A DNA stretch of 64,000 nt from an uncultured Aliiroseovarius sp. GTDB taxonomy: Bacteria > Pseudomonadota > Alphaproteobacteria > Rhodobacterales > Rhodobacteraceae. Position numbers and translations under genes: made by a program. The notes below the pieces were generated by a model. It saw only the letters and a list, made by a program, of their open reading frames with translations, was not told the origin of the DNA and ran no database searches. How positions within the stretch are numbered: the first letter of the stretch is position 1; every line of letters begins with the position of its first letter. Shown in pieces: positions 17,044 through 24,944 of this stretch. The stretch lies in contig NZ_CANMFT010000002.1 in NCBI RefSeq assembly GCF_947497285.1, forward strand, positions 1 to 64,000, in the 5' to 3' direction.

Positions 17044-17751
17044 TCACGCGCTGCGATCATGTTCGAAAAAGCGGACAATCCAGTCGGCGAACATGCCGTT
17101 ATCAGCTGACTTGGGAAGAGACTTTCGCGCCGCGTCTATGACGGCGGCGGGTTTGTCATCAGCCAGTTCCTCGATCAACGCGGCGATGAAATCATGTGAC
17201 ATCTCAGGATGGTTTTGGGTGGTGAAGATGTGGTCGCCGACCACGAACCCACCGATGGGGCAGCCCGCATGGCGAAACACCACCTGCGCACCGTCAGGCA
17301 GGGCGGTAACCTGTTCGATATGTGCACCATATTGCCAGAAGCGTTTGACCTCGAGCCATGGCATGTGGCTGCAAACCTCTACTTCTGTCGAGCCGAACAC
17401 CCACCCATCGGGGTTTTGGTCAACCTGTCCCCCAAGGGCCATGGCGATAGCCTGATGACCAAAGCAGGCACCGAACATTGGCACACGTGCGTCCTCCAAG
17501 CGTTGGATCAGGTCCAGCAGCTTTACGATCCAACCGGCGTTGTCATGCACCGAGGCAGGGCTTCCCGTTACGATCCAGCCATCGAACTCCGAAGGCGATT
17601 GCGGAAATTCGTCATCCTTCACGCTGAACACCGTGAATTTCCAGTCAGGGCGCTTTGCCCCAATCAAGGTCTGCCACTTTTGCCCATCTTTTGGATGGCG
17701 TTGTGCAAATGCGCTTTCATCGGTGTTGGTCATCAAGATCGCGATCCGCAT
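17044..17751 (-). CDS. Class I glutamine amidotransferase-like hydrolase
   Basis: A 235-residue stand-alone type 1 GATase. The nucleophile elbow GACFGHQ places Cys near residue 96, and the His/Glu pair of the triad is in QNHPEM (about residues 181 and 183). Stand-alone members next to glutamine-synthetase-like ligases often hydrolyse gamma-glutamyl amides (PuuD-like, or AtdA2-like in aniline degradation) rather than supply ammonia to a synthase. Here a GS-like gene and a P450 are divergently transcribed from an 87-base shared promoter region, which supports such a role. The substrate is unknown. Confidence 0.82.
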   Translation of the reverse strand: MRIAILMTNTDESAFAQRHPKDGQKWQTLIGAKRPDWKFTVFSVKDDEFPQSPSEFDGWIVTGSPASVHDNAGWIVKLLDLIQRLEDARVPMFGACFGHQAIAMALGGQVDQNPDGWVFGSTEVEVCSHMPWLEVKRFWQYGAHIEQVTALPDGAQVVFRHAGCPIGGFVVGDHIFTTQNHPEMSHDFIAALIEELADDKPAAVIDAARKSLPKSADNGMFADWIVRFFEHDRSA

Positions 17752-17764
17752 GATTTCCCCGCTT

Positions 17765-17793
17765 TACATATTTAACATGTTCTCTAACATATT
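17765..17793. promoter_or_regulatory. AT-rich repeat units in the amidotransferase / P450 divergent promoter
   Basis: Three similar 9-base units, TACATATTT (17765), TAACATGTT (17773) and TAACATATT (17785), lie in the short region between the divergent genes; the middle one contains the palindrome AACATGTT. They may bind a regulator shared by both transcripts. No regulator gene is adjacent, so this is tentative. Confidence 0.3.
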
Positions 17794-17838
17794 TTCAGAC
17801 GCGCAACATACAACTGCATAACGGCCAAGGAGGCGCGC

Positions 17839-19098
17839 ATGACGGTCTGGACCCCCAATGACGACGGATTTGCCGATCTGTCCAGCCACGACACTTTCGT
17901 GAATGGTCCGCCACACAATACGTTTGCCCGCCTGCGCCGTGATGATCCGGTCAGTTGGTCAGATTGGGAGGGCGGAAAAGGCTTCTGGAACATCGTGCGC
18001 CACGCGGACATCACCGAGCTGAACCGCAACTACCAGGTCATGTCCTCGGCTCGCGGCATTCGCATGGAGGACCAGTCTTACGAAGAATATCTGGCGCGAC
18101 GTACCTTTCAGGAAACCGACCCGCCCGAGCATTTGAAAACGCGCATGAAGGTGGGCAAGGCATTTTCGCGCCCCGTGGTGTCGGAGTTTGAACAGCAGAT
18201 CCGTGATTTGTGCCAGCCAATTTTGGACAAAGCGCTTGCGATGGGCACGTTTGATGCGACCAAGGAGATTTCACGCCTGCTGCCTATGATGATGTTGGGC
18301 AGAATTCTCGGCACGCCCGACGAAGACCTGCCCTGGCTGGTTGAAAAAGGCGATGCGCTGATTGCCAATACGGACCCGGATTTCACCGATCATGTGCTTG
18401 ATAAGATGGAAACCGACGAATACCGGATGATGCCGTTTAACAGCCCGGCGGGCGCCGAATTGTTCGACTATGCCCGCGATCTTTTGGCGAAAAAGGAGCG
18501 CGCGGGCGACACGGACGGTGTGCTTCAGATGATCTTGCAACCCGACAAAGACGGCAACGTCATGCCGGAACAGGAGTTTCGCAATTTCTTCTGCCTTTTG
18601 GTGGCGGCGGGCAATGACACCACGCGTTATTCGATCGCAGCGGGTATTCAGGCGATGTGTCACCAGCCGGAACTGCTGGGCCAGATGCAAGAAGGCGGCG
18701 ATGTCTGGGCCACCGCCCCGGACGAGATCATCCGCTGGGCCACGCCCGCGCTTTATTTCCGGCGCACGGCGACATGCGACCATGAAATCCACGGCAAGAC
18801 GATCCACGAAGGGGACAAGGTGCTCTATTGGTGGATTTCGGCAAACCGCGATGAAGAGGTGTTCGACGACCCGAACCGCGTTGACCTGCACCGCAGCCCC
18901 AACCGGCACATGTCATTCGGCCAAGGTGGCCCGCATGTCTGTCTTGGAATGCATTTGGCGCGTCTTGAGGTGCGGGTTTTGTTTGAAGAACTCGCAAAAC
19001 GCGTCAAACTGGTGGAACCGGCAGGGGATCACAAGTTCCTGCGGTCTAACTTTGTCGGTGGGATCAAGGAATTGCCTGTCACGATGCAGGCCAAATAA
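17839..19098 (+). CDS. Cytochrome P450
   Basis: Soluble bacterial P450 of 419 residues. The I-helix oxygen-binding motif AAGNDTTR is near residue 257, the ExxR of the K helix is EIIRW near residue 296, and the haem-ligand loop FGQGGPHVCLG has the axial Cys at about residue 368. No membrane anchor is present. AAGGAGG precedes the ATG. No ferredoxin or reductase gene is adjacent, so redox partners must lie elsewhere. It is followed 47 bases later by a GS-like ligase and is divergent from a GATase, pointing to monooxygenation of a nitrogen-containing compound. Confidence 0.95.
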   Translation: MTVWTPNDDGFADLSSHDTFVNGPPHNTFARLRRDDPVSWSDWEGGKGFWNIVRHADITELNRNYQVMSSARGIRMEDQSYEEYLARRTFQETDPPEHLKTRMKVGKAFSRPVVSEFEQQIRDLCQPILDKALAMGTFDATKEISRLLPMMMLGRILGTPDEDLPWLVEKGDALIANTDPDFTDHVLDKMETDEYRMMPFNSPAGAELFDYARDLLAKKERAGDTDGVLQMILQPDKDGNVMPEQEFRNFFCLLVAAGNDTTRYSIAAGIQAMCHQPELLGQMQEGGDVWATAPDEIIRWATPALYFRRTATCDHEIHGKTIHEGDKVLYWWISANRDEEVFDDPNRVDLHRSPNRHMSFGQGGPHVCLGMHLARLEVRVLFEELAKRVKLVEPAGDHKFLRSNFVGGIKELPVTMQAK

Positions 19099-19145
19099 CC
19101 CCGGCAATCGGGGTTGGCCCGGAAGTGATCGGGCAGGGAGGTTAG

Positions 19146-20435
19146 ATGAAAGACCGATTGCGCGCCCTGTGGTGCGATCACCTGAGCATTCTGCGCGGCA
19201 AATACCTGCCCAACCACAAGATCGAAGATGGGAATACGCGCTTCTGCCGGTCCACCTTCGGCGTGCATTACGACAAAGACCTGCTGGACGCCCCCGGCGC
19301 GATGATGAAGGAAGGCCTGCCGGATATGGAGCTTCGCTGGCGCGAGGCGGATATCCGCGACAGTTGGGAAAGTTCAACCCAGATCGTGATTGGCGATCTT
19401 TATGATCAGGACGGTGCACCGCTTGAGCTGTGCGGGCGACAAGCGTTAAAGCGCGCGATTGCCGCGTGGGAAGCGCACGGGCTGAAACCCATGATCGGGA
19501 TCGAACTGGAATGCTACGCACTGATGGCCAACGAAATCGGCCGCCTTGTGCCTTATGACGCGCCGGGCGGGGTGGTTTACGGGACAGGGCCGTTTTCGGA
19601 CCCTCTCCGCTTCACCGATGACATCTGGGAACGCGCGGACAATCTGGGCTTCAATGTCGACATGATCACCGCAGAATATGACAGCCCGCAGTTCGAATTT
19701 ACGCTGACCTTCGATGAAGCCTTGAAGCAGATGGACGATATCGTGTTGTTCCGCCAGATGGCGCGTGAGGTCGCGTTGGAACACGGATTGGTCCTGACCT
19801 TCATGCCGAAACCAATTGCCGAGGCTGGTGGGTCCGGCATGCATATCAACTTCAGCTTTCAGGATCAGGACGGGCGCAATGCGCTGGACAATGGCCCGGT
19901 TGGCGGACCCGATAACATGAACGAACTGGCGCGCGGCTGTATTTCGGGTCTGATGCATCACCACAAGGGGCTGTCGGGCTTGGTGGCACCCACTTCGAAT
20001 TCCTATCAACGGCTGCAACCCGGCTCGCTGTCCGGCTATTGGCGCAACTGGGGCGGGGATCATCGCAACGTCACCACGCGCATTTCGGGCGAGGGCGGGG
20101 CCAAAACGCGGCTGGAACACCGGATGGCGGACGCGACGGCCAACCCTTACACGGCGGTCGCGGCTGTGCTTCAGGCATCGCTGCTGGGGGTGGAGCAGGG
20201 TTATGACCTTGGCCCAATAGAAACGGGCGATGGGTTTGATCGCACCGACGCGCGTGACGGCACGGCCGTCGACCTGAAACGCGCGATGAATGATCTGGAG
20301 GCTGACCAGGTGCTGGGTGACGCGGTGGGGCGGCTTCTGGTCGACAACCACATTTTCATGAAGCGCAAGGAAGTCATTAAAACCCGTGATCTGGAAGGCG
20401 ACGGGCTTAGGGATTTTTATGTGCATTTTGTTTAA
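19146..20435 (+). CDS. Glutamine-synthetase-like ligase (gamma-glutamylamide synthetase candidate)
   Basis: A 429-residue member of the glutamine synthetase fold, shorter than housekeeping GlnA. Catalytic features are visible: the Glu-containing IGIELECYAL (about residue 120), the metal-binding SGMHINFSF near residue 230, the NSYQRLQPGS segment near residue 285 and the C-terminal EHRMADATANPY near residue 325. Such divergent GS proteins (PuuA, GmaS, IpuC, AtdA1) attach glutamate to amines. Position directly after a P450 and across from a GATase supports amine gamma-glutamylation here rather than ammonia assimilation. GGGAGG precedes the start. Confidence 0.85.
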   Translation: MKDRLRALWCDHLSILRGKYLPNHKIEDGNTRFCRSTFGVHYDKDLLDAPGAMMKEGLPDMELRWREADIRDSWESSTQIVIGDLYDQDGAPLELCGRQALKRAIAAWEAHGLKPMIGIELECYALMANEIGRLVPYDAPGGVVYGTGPFSDPLRFTDDIWERADNLGFNVDMITAEYDSPQFEFTLTFDEALKQMDDIVLFRQMAREVALEHGLVLTFMPKPIAEAGGSGMHINFSFQDQDGRNALDNGPVGGPDNMNELARGCISGLMHHHKGLSGLVAPTSNSYQRLQPGSLSGYWRNWGGDHRNVTTRISGEGGAKTRLEHRMADATANPYTAVAAVLQASLLGVEQGYDLGPIETGDGFDRTDARDGTAVDLKRAMNDLEADQVLGDAVGRLLVDNHIFMKRKEVIKTRDLEGDGLRDFYVHFV

Positions 20436-20506
20436 TCTCAATTGAGGTGACCTGGGGGCCCGTCCGATTTGTGCTACACTGGGCGCACAAAACGGAGGAT
20501 CACATC

Positions 20507-20875
20507 ATGCAGCTTGGGGCATTTTCAGTCAGTCTTGCCGTCAAGGATTTGGCGAAATCCCGCGCCTTTTATGAGGCGCTTGGGTTCACCGCCTATGCCG
20601 GAACCGAAGAGCATAATTACCTGATTATGAAGAACGGAGACACGCTGATCGGGCTGTTTCACGGCATGTTCGAAGGCGCGATGTTGACCTTCAACCCCGG
20701 ATGGGATCAATCGGCGGGCAACGTGGACCCGTTTGAAGATGTTCGGGACATCAAAGCGCGCTTGAAAGCAGCGGGGCTGGAAGTGACGCAGGAGCAAGGC
20801 GGAGATGACGGCCCAGCCAGTTTTGTTGTGATCGACCCCGACGGTGTGCCGGTTTTGATTGATCAGCACCGATAA
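20507..20875 (+). CDS. VOC-family (glyoxalase/bleomycin-resistance fold) protein
   Basis: A 122-residue protein with two beta-alpha-beta-beta-beta modules. It starts FSVSLAVKDLAKSRAFYEALGF, the standard first module, and ends FVVIDPDGVPVLIDQH. Metal ligands are not all evident. A GGAGGA site precedes the ATG. It may be co-transcribed with the upstream P450 and GS-like genes, 71 bases away, but homologues of this kind are also found alone as general detoxification proteins. Confidence 0.85.
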   Translation: MQLGAFSVSLAVKDLAKSRAFYEALGFTAYAGTEEHNYLIMKNGDTLIGLFHGMFEGAMLTFNPGWDQSAGNVDPFEDVRDIKARLKAAGLEVTQEQGGDDGPASFVVIDPDGVPVLIDQHR

Positions 20876-20879
20876 TGAG

Positions 20880-20907
20880 AAAAGCCGCCCAAATCGGGGC
20901 GGCTTTT
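20880..20907. terminator. Bidirectional Rho-independent terminator
   Basis: A perfect 11-bp stem, AAAAGCCGCCC (20880-20890) and GGGCGGCTTTT (20897-20907), with a 6-base loop. It separates the VOC gene (+) from the convergent aminotransferase gene (-), and the T-rich arm serves both strands. Confidence 0.88.
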
Positions 20908-20925
20908 GCATTTGCGCGACGTGGG

Positions 20926-22278
20926 TCAGACCGCCGCGAACCCCGCTTCCAATGCGGTCAGGATCGTTTGCACATCATCAGCCGTCAGCACCAGTGGTGG
21001 CGATAGAATGATGTTCGGGCCGGACACGCGGATCATGGCGCCGTTCTGATACGTGACCTCTTGAATGGTGTTGACCGTCTGCTTGTCGATGGGGGCTTTG
21101 GTGGCGGCGTCCGACACCAGCTCTAGCGCGCACATCAACCCGTGCCCGCCGCGCACGTCGCCCACGATATCATTGGCCGAGCCAATCTTTTGCAGTCCGG
21201 CAAACAACTCGGCCCCGCGTGCAGCGGCGTTTTCGTTGACCTTCAAACGCAGGGTTTCCTGCAGGCACGCGATGGCAGCGGCGGCCCCGACCGGATGACC
21301 AGAATAGGTATAGCCGTGGCCAATGGCGGCCTTGCCTGTCGTGTCTTTCTCAAACGTCTCCACCACGTGGTCGGCGATCATCACCGCGCCGAAGGGGAAA
21401 TAGCCGTTGGTGATGGCCTTGGCGGTGCACATGAAATCGGGTTGGACACCCCAATAGCGGCTGCCGCTCCACCCGCCGGTGCGGCCAAAGGCGGTGATAA
21501 CCTCGTCTGCAATCAGCAGTATGCCGTGTTTGGTGCAAATCTCGCGCACGCCCGGCATGAAGCTTTCATGGGGCGGGATGACACCGCCTGCGCCAAGGAT
21601 CGGCTCCATGATGAACGCTGCGATGGTGCCTGCGCCTTGAAAGGCGATCTCGTCCTCAAGCGCTTGCAGGCAAAGCTGCGCCAGTTTTGCCGGGTCGGTC
21701 TCATTAAACGGGTTGCGATAGGTATAGGGCGCGGGGATGTGAAAGCAGCCCGGCAGCAGCGGCTCATACTGGGTGCGGAAATTGGCGTTTCCGTTCACCG
21801 AGGCGCCGCCCATATGGGTGCCGTGATAGCCTTTCTTCAGGCTCAGGAACTTGGTGCGCCCCTGTTCGCCCCTGATTTTATGAAACTGGCGCGAAAGCCG
21901 CAGCGCGGTTTCTATGCTGTCCGACCCGCCCGAGGTATAGAAAGCGCGCGTCAGCCCGTCGGGCGCAAAGAAATCGCGCAGCATCTCGGACAGCTCGATC
22001 ACCTTGTCATTCGTGGTGCCCCGGAAGGTCGAATAATAGGGCAGTTGGTCCAACTGGGCGGTGATAGCGTCCTTGATTGGTTGGCAAGAAAAACCAAGGT
22101 TCACATTCCACAGGCCGCCGACACCGTCGACCACTTCATGCCCGTCGACATCTGTAATCCGAACACCTTGCGCCCCGGTGACGATGGTGGGCGGATTGGC
22201 CAAGCTGTCCGCCGGGTGCGTCATGGGATGCCAAAGTGATCGGGCGTTTTTTTCTTTCAGAAAGTTGGAATCTTTCAT
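20926..22278 (-). CDS. Class III (omega-type) aminotransferase
   Basis: PLP-dependent aminotransferase of 450 residues, related to beta-alanine/taurine/omega-amino acid:pyruvate transaminases. Readable features are WHPMTH near residue 17, the cofactor segment TSGGSDSIETALRL near residue 115, LLIADEVITAFGRTG near residue 245 with the PLP-contacting Asp, and the Lys of TAKAITNGYFPFGA near residue 275. It follows the IclR-type regulator gene with one base between stop and start (TGA-C-ATG), so the two are translationally linked. It is probably part of the same catabolic unit as the divergent TctCBA-dehydrogenase operon. Its substrate is not determined. Confidence 0.9.
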   Translation of the reverse strand: MKDSNFLKEKNARSLWHPMTHPADSLANPPTIVTGAQGVRITDVDGHEVVDGVGGLWNVNLGFSCQPIKDAITAQLDQLPYYSTFRGTTNDKVIELSEMLRDFFAPDGLTRAFYTSGGSDSIETALRLSRQFHKIRGEQGRTKFLSLKKGYHGTHMGGASVNGNANFRTQYEPLLPGCFHIPAPYTYRNPFNETDPAKLAQLCLQALEDEIAFQGAGTIAAFIMEPILGAGGVIPPHESFMPGVREICTKHGILLIADEVITAFGRTGGWSGSRYWGVQPDFMCTAKAITNGYFPFGAVMIADHVVETFEKDTTGKAAIGHGYTYSGHPVGAAAAIACLQETLRLKVNENAAARGAELFAGLQKIGSANDIVGDVRGGHGLMCALELVSDAATKAPIDKQTVNTIQEVTYQNGAMIRVSGPNIILSPPLVLTADDVQTILTALEAGFAAV

Positions 22279-22279
22279 G

Positions 22280-23080
22280 TCAGGCCTCTTTCTGCAGCAT
22301 CATCTGCGGTTCGCGTGTCGGAAAAGTATCAGGTGGAAAGCCACCCAGAATGCGGGTTGTCTGGCGGGCATGGGCCAACAGATTGTCTCGGATCATCATG
22401 CGCAGCGGGTCCGTCATCCGCGACACCGGCGCGGCCACGGCCATCGCGCCAATACAGATTGACCGGGCATCAAAGATCGGCGCGGCATGCGAGAATACAT
22501 CTTCCTCAAATCCACCGACCGAGGCTGCGATGCCTTCGGTGCGGATCGACGGCAGCAGCGCGCGAATCTGGTTTGGATCGGTGATCGTTTGGGATGTGCG
22601 GGCTTTCAGCGGGCGCGACAGCATCTCATCGACCAAGGATTTTGGCGAATAGGCCAGCACGGCCAGTCCCGAACCCGTGGAATGAAGCTCCAACACTTCG
22701 GCGTCGTCCATCATCACCATCGTGCCGTGGCGGTTGGAATAGGCATAGGCGAGGTTTGACAGCACCTCGCCATTCAGCAGCGACATATGCGCGGTTTCGC
22801 CCGTTGCATCGCTGAGGTCTGTCAATTGCTTCAGCGCAACATCGCGCATGGGCACATGCTTTTCGCGCAGTGCTGCAAGACGCAGAAAGGCGGGGCCAAG
22901 GCGGTATTCACGCCCGGTTCCGACCTGTTCGACGAATCCGTGCGCGGCGAGCTCACCCAGCAACCGATACACCGTGGCCTTGTTCAACCCCGACAGGCGC
23001 GCCAACTCGCTCAACCCGATCTGCGGGGTGGCGCGGCTGAAAAAATTCAGCAGAGACAGGGCTTTGGAGGTCGTTCCCAT
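22280..23080 (-). CDS. IclR-family transcriptional regulator
   Basis: A 266-residue regulator with an N-terminal winged helix (SKALSLLNFF, IGLSELARLSGLNKATVYRLL, about residues 4-45) and the IclR effector domain ending near the C-terminus. The frame is open 16 codons further upstream, but only to a TTG; the ATG chosen starts just before the helix-turn-helix as is usual. It lies between an aminotransferase gene, with which it is coupled, and a divergent TctC gene. An inverted repeat in the shared promoter is a likely binding site. The effector is probably the transported acid or a product of it. Confidence 0.9.
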   Translation of the reverse strand: MGTTSKALSLLNFFSRATPQIGLSELARLSGLNKATVYRLLGELAAHGFVEQVGTGREYRLGPAFLRLAALREKHVPMRDVALKQLTDLSDATGETAHMSLLNGEVLSNLAYAYSNRHGTMVMMDDAEVLELHSTGSGLAVLAYSPKSLVDEMLSRPLKARTSQTITDPNQIRALLPSIRTEGIAASVGGFEEDVFSHAAPIFDARSICIGAMAVAAPVSRMTDPLRMMIRDNLLAHARQTTRILGGFPPDTFPTREPQMMLQKEA

Positions 23081-23154
23081 CGGTGATCCCAAATTATTGC
23101 GGGGCACAAGCGACGGCGCTGCCCGCAAAATTACTTCTCATGTTCATTGTTTTG

Positions 23155-23215
23155 TTGACAGGATTGACCCGGCTCTGTCAATCTAAATTAAAACCAATGG
23201 TTCAAATAATGAACC
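23155..23215. promoter_or_regulatory. Divergent promoter with inverted repeats, probable IclR-family operator
   Basis: The 170-base gap between the IclR gene and tctC holds a perfect 6-bp dyad, GGTTCA (23199-23204) and TGAACC (23210-23215), with a 5-base spacer. A second 7-bp dyad, TTGACAG (23155-23161) and CTGTCAA (23175-23181), contains a good -35-like TTGACA. Either could be the operator of the adjacent regulator. Confidence 0.5.
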
Positions 23216-23250
23216 GACATATGAGACCACGACGCAATAGGGAGATCGTC

Positions 23251-24192
23251 ATGAACACCAAATCCATTCTGGCAGGGGCCGTCGCGCTAACCGCTGCTGC
23301 ACTTGCTGGCCCGGCGCTGGCCGAATACCCGGAAAAGCCTGTCAGTTTCATCGTGCCGTGGCCTCCGGGCGACTTGGAAGACGTGCTGACCCGGATGATC
23401 GCCGAGGACTTTCAGGCCGAATACGGCGTGTCGGCGGCTGTGGTGAACAAACCCGGCGGCGGCGGTGGTCCGTTCCCCGGCGCGATCGACGTGGCAACCG
23501 CCCCGGCGGATGGTTACACCATCGGCAGTTTCGTCCCCGCCGTGCCGGTGATCGGCCACGAGATCGGCATCGACGAACTGACCCCGGCTAAGTTCGACCC
23601 GATTGGCATTTTCCTGACTTACCCGTTTGTGATCGCGACCAGCATGGACGCGCCCTATAGCTCGATGGAAGAGCTTGCGGCCTATGCCAAGGAAAACGAC
23701 GTGGCGCTTGGCCATTTCGGCGACGTTCTGACGCCCACGCAGGTGACGAAAGCCTACGCGATCAATGCTGAATTCAGCTGGGGATCGGATGCGGCCTTCG
23801 ACGCGCTGGATTGCAATACGCTGGCGTCCGGCGATGCGGACGTCATCAACACGACGTTGCAGTTGATCCTGCCCTGCCTTGACAGTGTGAAGGTGCTGAT
23901 GGCTGTGACCGACGAGCGTATCAGCCTTATCCCCGACGTGCCGACCATCGGCGAATTGGATGAAAGCCTGAACATCGCACTATGGAACGGTCTGTTTGTC
24001 ACCAAAGACACCCCAGCAGACGTGCGTGAAAAGATCGCAGCCGTTGCCTCGAAAACCGTGATGAGCGAACGGGCGCAGGCTGTCGCCAAGGAAACCGGCG
24101 CGCTGGTCTATTGGATGGATGCAGAGGCCTCTGCGGCCCGCATCGCAACCGACCAAGAAACCGGTGCGCGGATTGGCAAGATCCTCGAATAA
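23251..24192 (+). CDS. Tripartite tricarboxylate transporter substrate-binding protein (TctC/Bug family)
   Basis: Periplasmic binding protein of 313 residues. It has a clear signal peptide (about residues 1-25, ending PALA) and the family opening YPEKPVSFIVPWPPGD. A short GGGGG loop (NKPGGGGGPFPGA) near residue 72 is typical of the Bug fold, which captures carboxylates between two lobes. The chosen ATG has an AGGGAG site. Start of a five-gene operon with the membrane subunits and two catabolic genes. The ligand is probably a carboxylate used by the downstream dehydrogenase, not necessarily citrate. Confidence 0.9.
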   Translation: MNTKSILAGAVALTAAALAGPALAEYPEKPVSFIVPWPPGDLEDVLTRMIAEDFQAEYGVSAAVVNKPGGGGGPFPGAIDVATAPADGYTIGSFVPAVPVIGHEIGIDELTPAKFDPIGIFLTYPFVIATSMDAPYSSMEELAAYAKENDVALGHFGDVLTPTQVTKAYAINAEFSWGSDAAFDALDCNTLASGDADVINTTLQLILPCLDSVKVLMAVTDERISLIPDVPTIGELDESLNIALWNGLFVTKDTPADVREKIAAVASKTVMSERAQAVAKETGALVYWMDAEASAARIATDQETGARIGKILE

Positions 24193-24203
24193 TACTCCCT
24201 GAG

Positions 24204-24232
24204 CAGGGCCGGCATCGTCTGGCCCTGTTTTC
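24204..24232 (+). terminator. Terminator-like attenuator between tctC and tctB genes
   Basis: CAGGGCC (24204-24210) and GGCCCTG (24221-24227) form a 7-bp stem followed by TTTT. Such a hairpin after a binding-protein gene commonly lowers expression of the membrane subunits relative to the abundant periplasmic protein. Confidence 0.65.
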
Positions 24233-24247
24233 CGATGAGGGGCAGGC

Positions 24248-24937
24248 ATGAGTGACGACATTTCCGAACATCCGGACCGGCCGCAGCGCGGCCAAGTGCT
24301 GTTCGCAGCCTTGTTCCTGATCTGCGCGACGATGTTGATCGCGGCCTTGGGCAGCCAGACCAAGTGGCTGGATGGCAAAGATTTCTTTGCCCAGCCCCGG
24401 TTCTGGCCCGCCATTGGCGTGGGTGGCATGGTGTTATTCACTGCCCTGCATTTCTGGCATCTACCTCGCAAACCGCGACGTCTGCCGCGCTGGATGCGCG
24501 AAGCGGACTGGCTACAATGGGCGGAAAGCCTGTTCTGGGGCGCACTGGCGCTTGCCTTGTCGCTGTGGCTGGGGCCGATCAAGGCCGCGCCCTATGTGTT
24601 TCTTGTGGCGACCATCCGCGTGACATGGCTGTACCAACACTGGACCGACCGGCGCGAGGCGAAGGTCTGGGCGTCCGTGGTTGAATGGGCGGGTTGGTTT
24701 CTGGCCTATGTCCTTTTGGTGCCGATCATCGGGTATCTGCCGGTGACTGTCGCCTTCACGTTGCTCTTGACATGGCGGGTGGGCTACCGCGACCGCATCA
24801 TGATGATAAGCGCGGTTCTGTTCGCCATCGCCGTCGTGCTGGTTTTCAAAAGCTTCCTGCAAGTGAAAATCCCCGGCAGCGCGCTGTATGAGTATTTGCC
24901 CGGCGCGTTGCGCTCTTTCTTCATCCTGAATTTCTGA
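24248..24937 (+). CDS. Tripartite tricarboxylate transporter small membrane subunit (TctB family)
   Basis: A 229-residue membrane protein with several hydrophobic helices, starting around residues 16-35 and continuing through the C-terminal half. It sits between the TctC-type and TctA-type genes, where the weakly conserved TctB subunit always lies. The length is above the usual 150-180 residues, mainly from a hydrophilic N-terminus and a loop near residues 75-90. Identification relies on position plus topology. Confidence 0.8.
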   Translation: MSDDISEHPDRPQRGQVLFAALFLICATMLIAALGSQTKWLDGKDFFAQPRFWPAIGVGGMVLFTALHFWHLPRKPRRLPRWMREADWLQWAESLFWGALALALSLWLGPIKAAPYVFLVATIRVTWLYQHWTDRREAKVWASVVEWAGWFLAYVLLVPIIGYLPVTVAFTLLLTWRVGYRDRIMMISAVLFAIAVVLVFKSFLQVKIPGSALYEYLPGALRSFFILNF

Positions 24938-24944
24938 GGGGCCG

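Noticed and set aside
21142-22239. 365-codon plus-strand frame opposite the aminotransferase
   Set aside because: Antisense mirror of a gene with intact PLP motifs.
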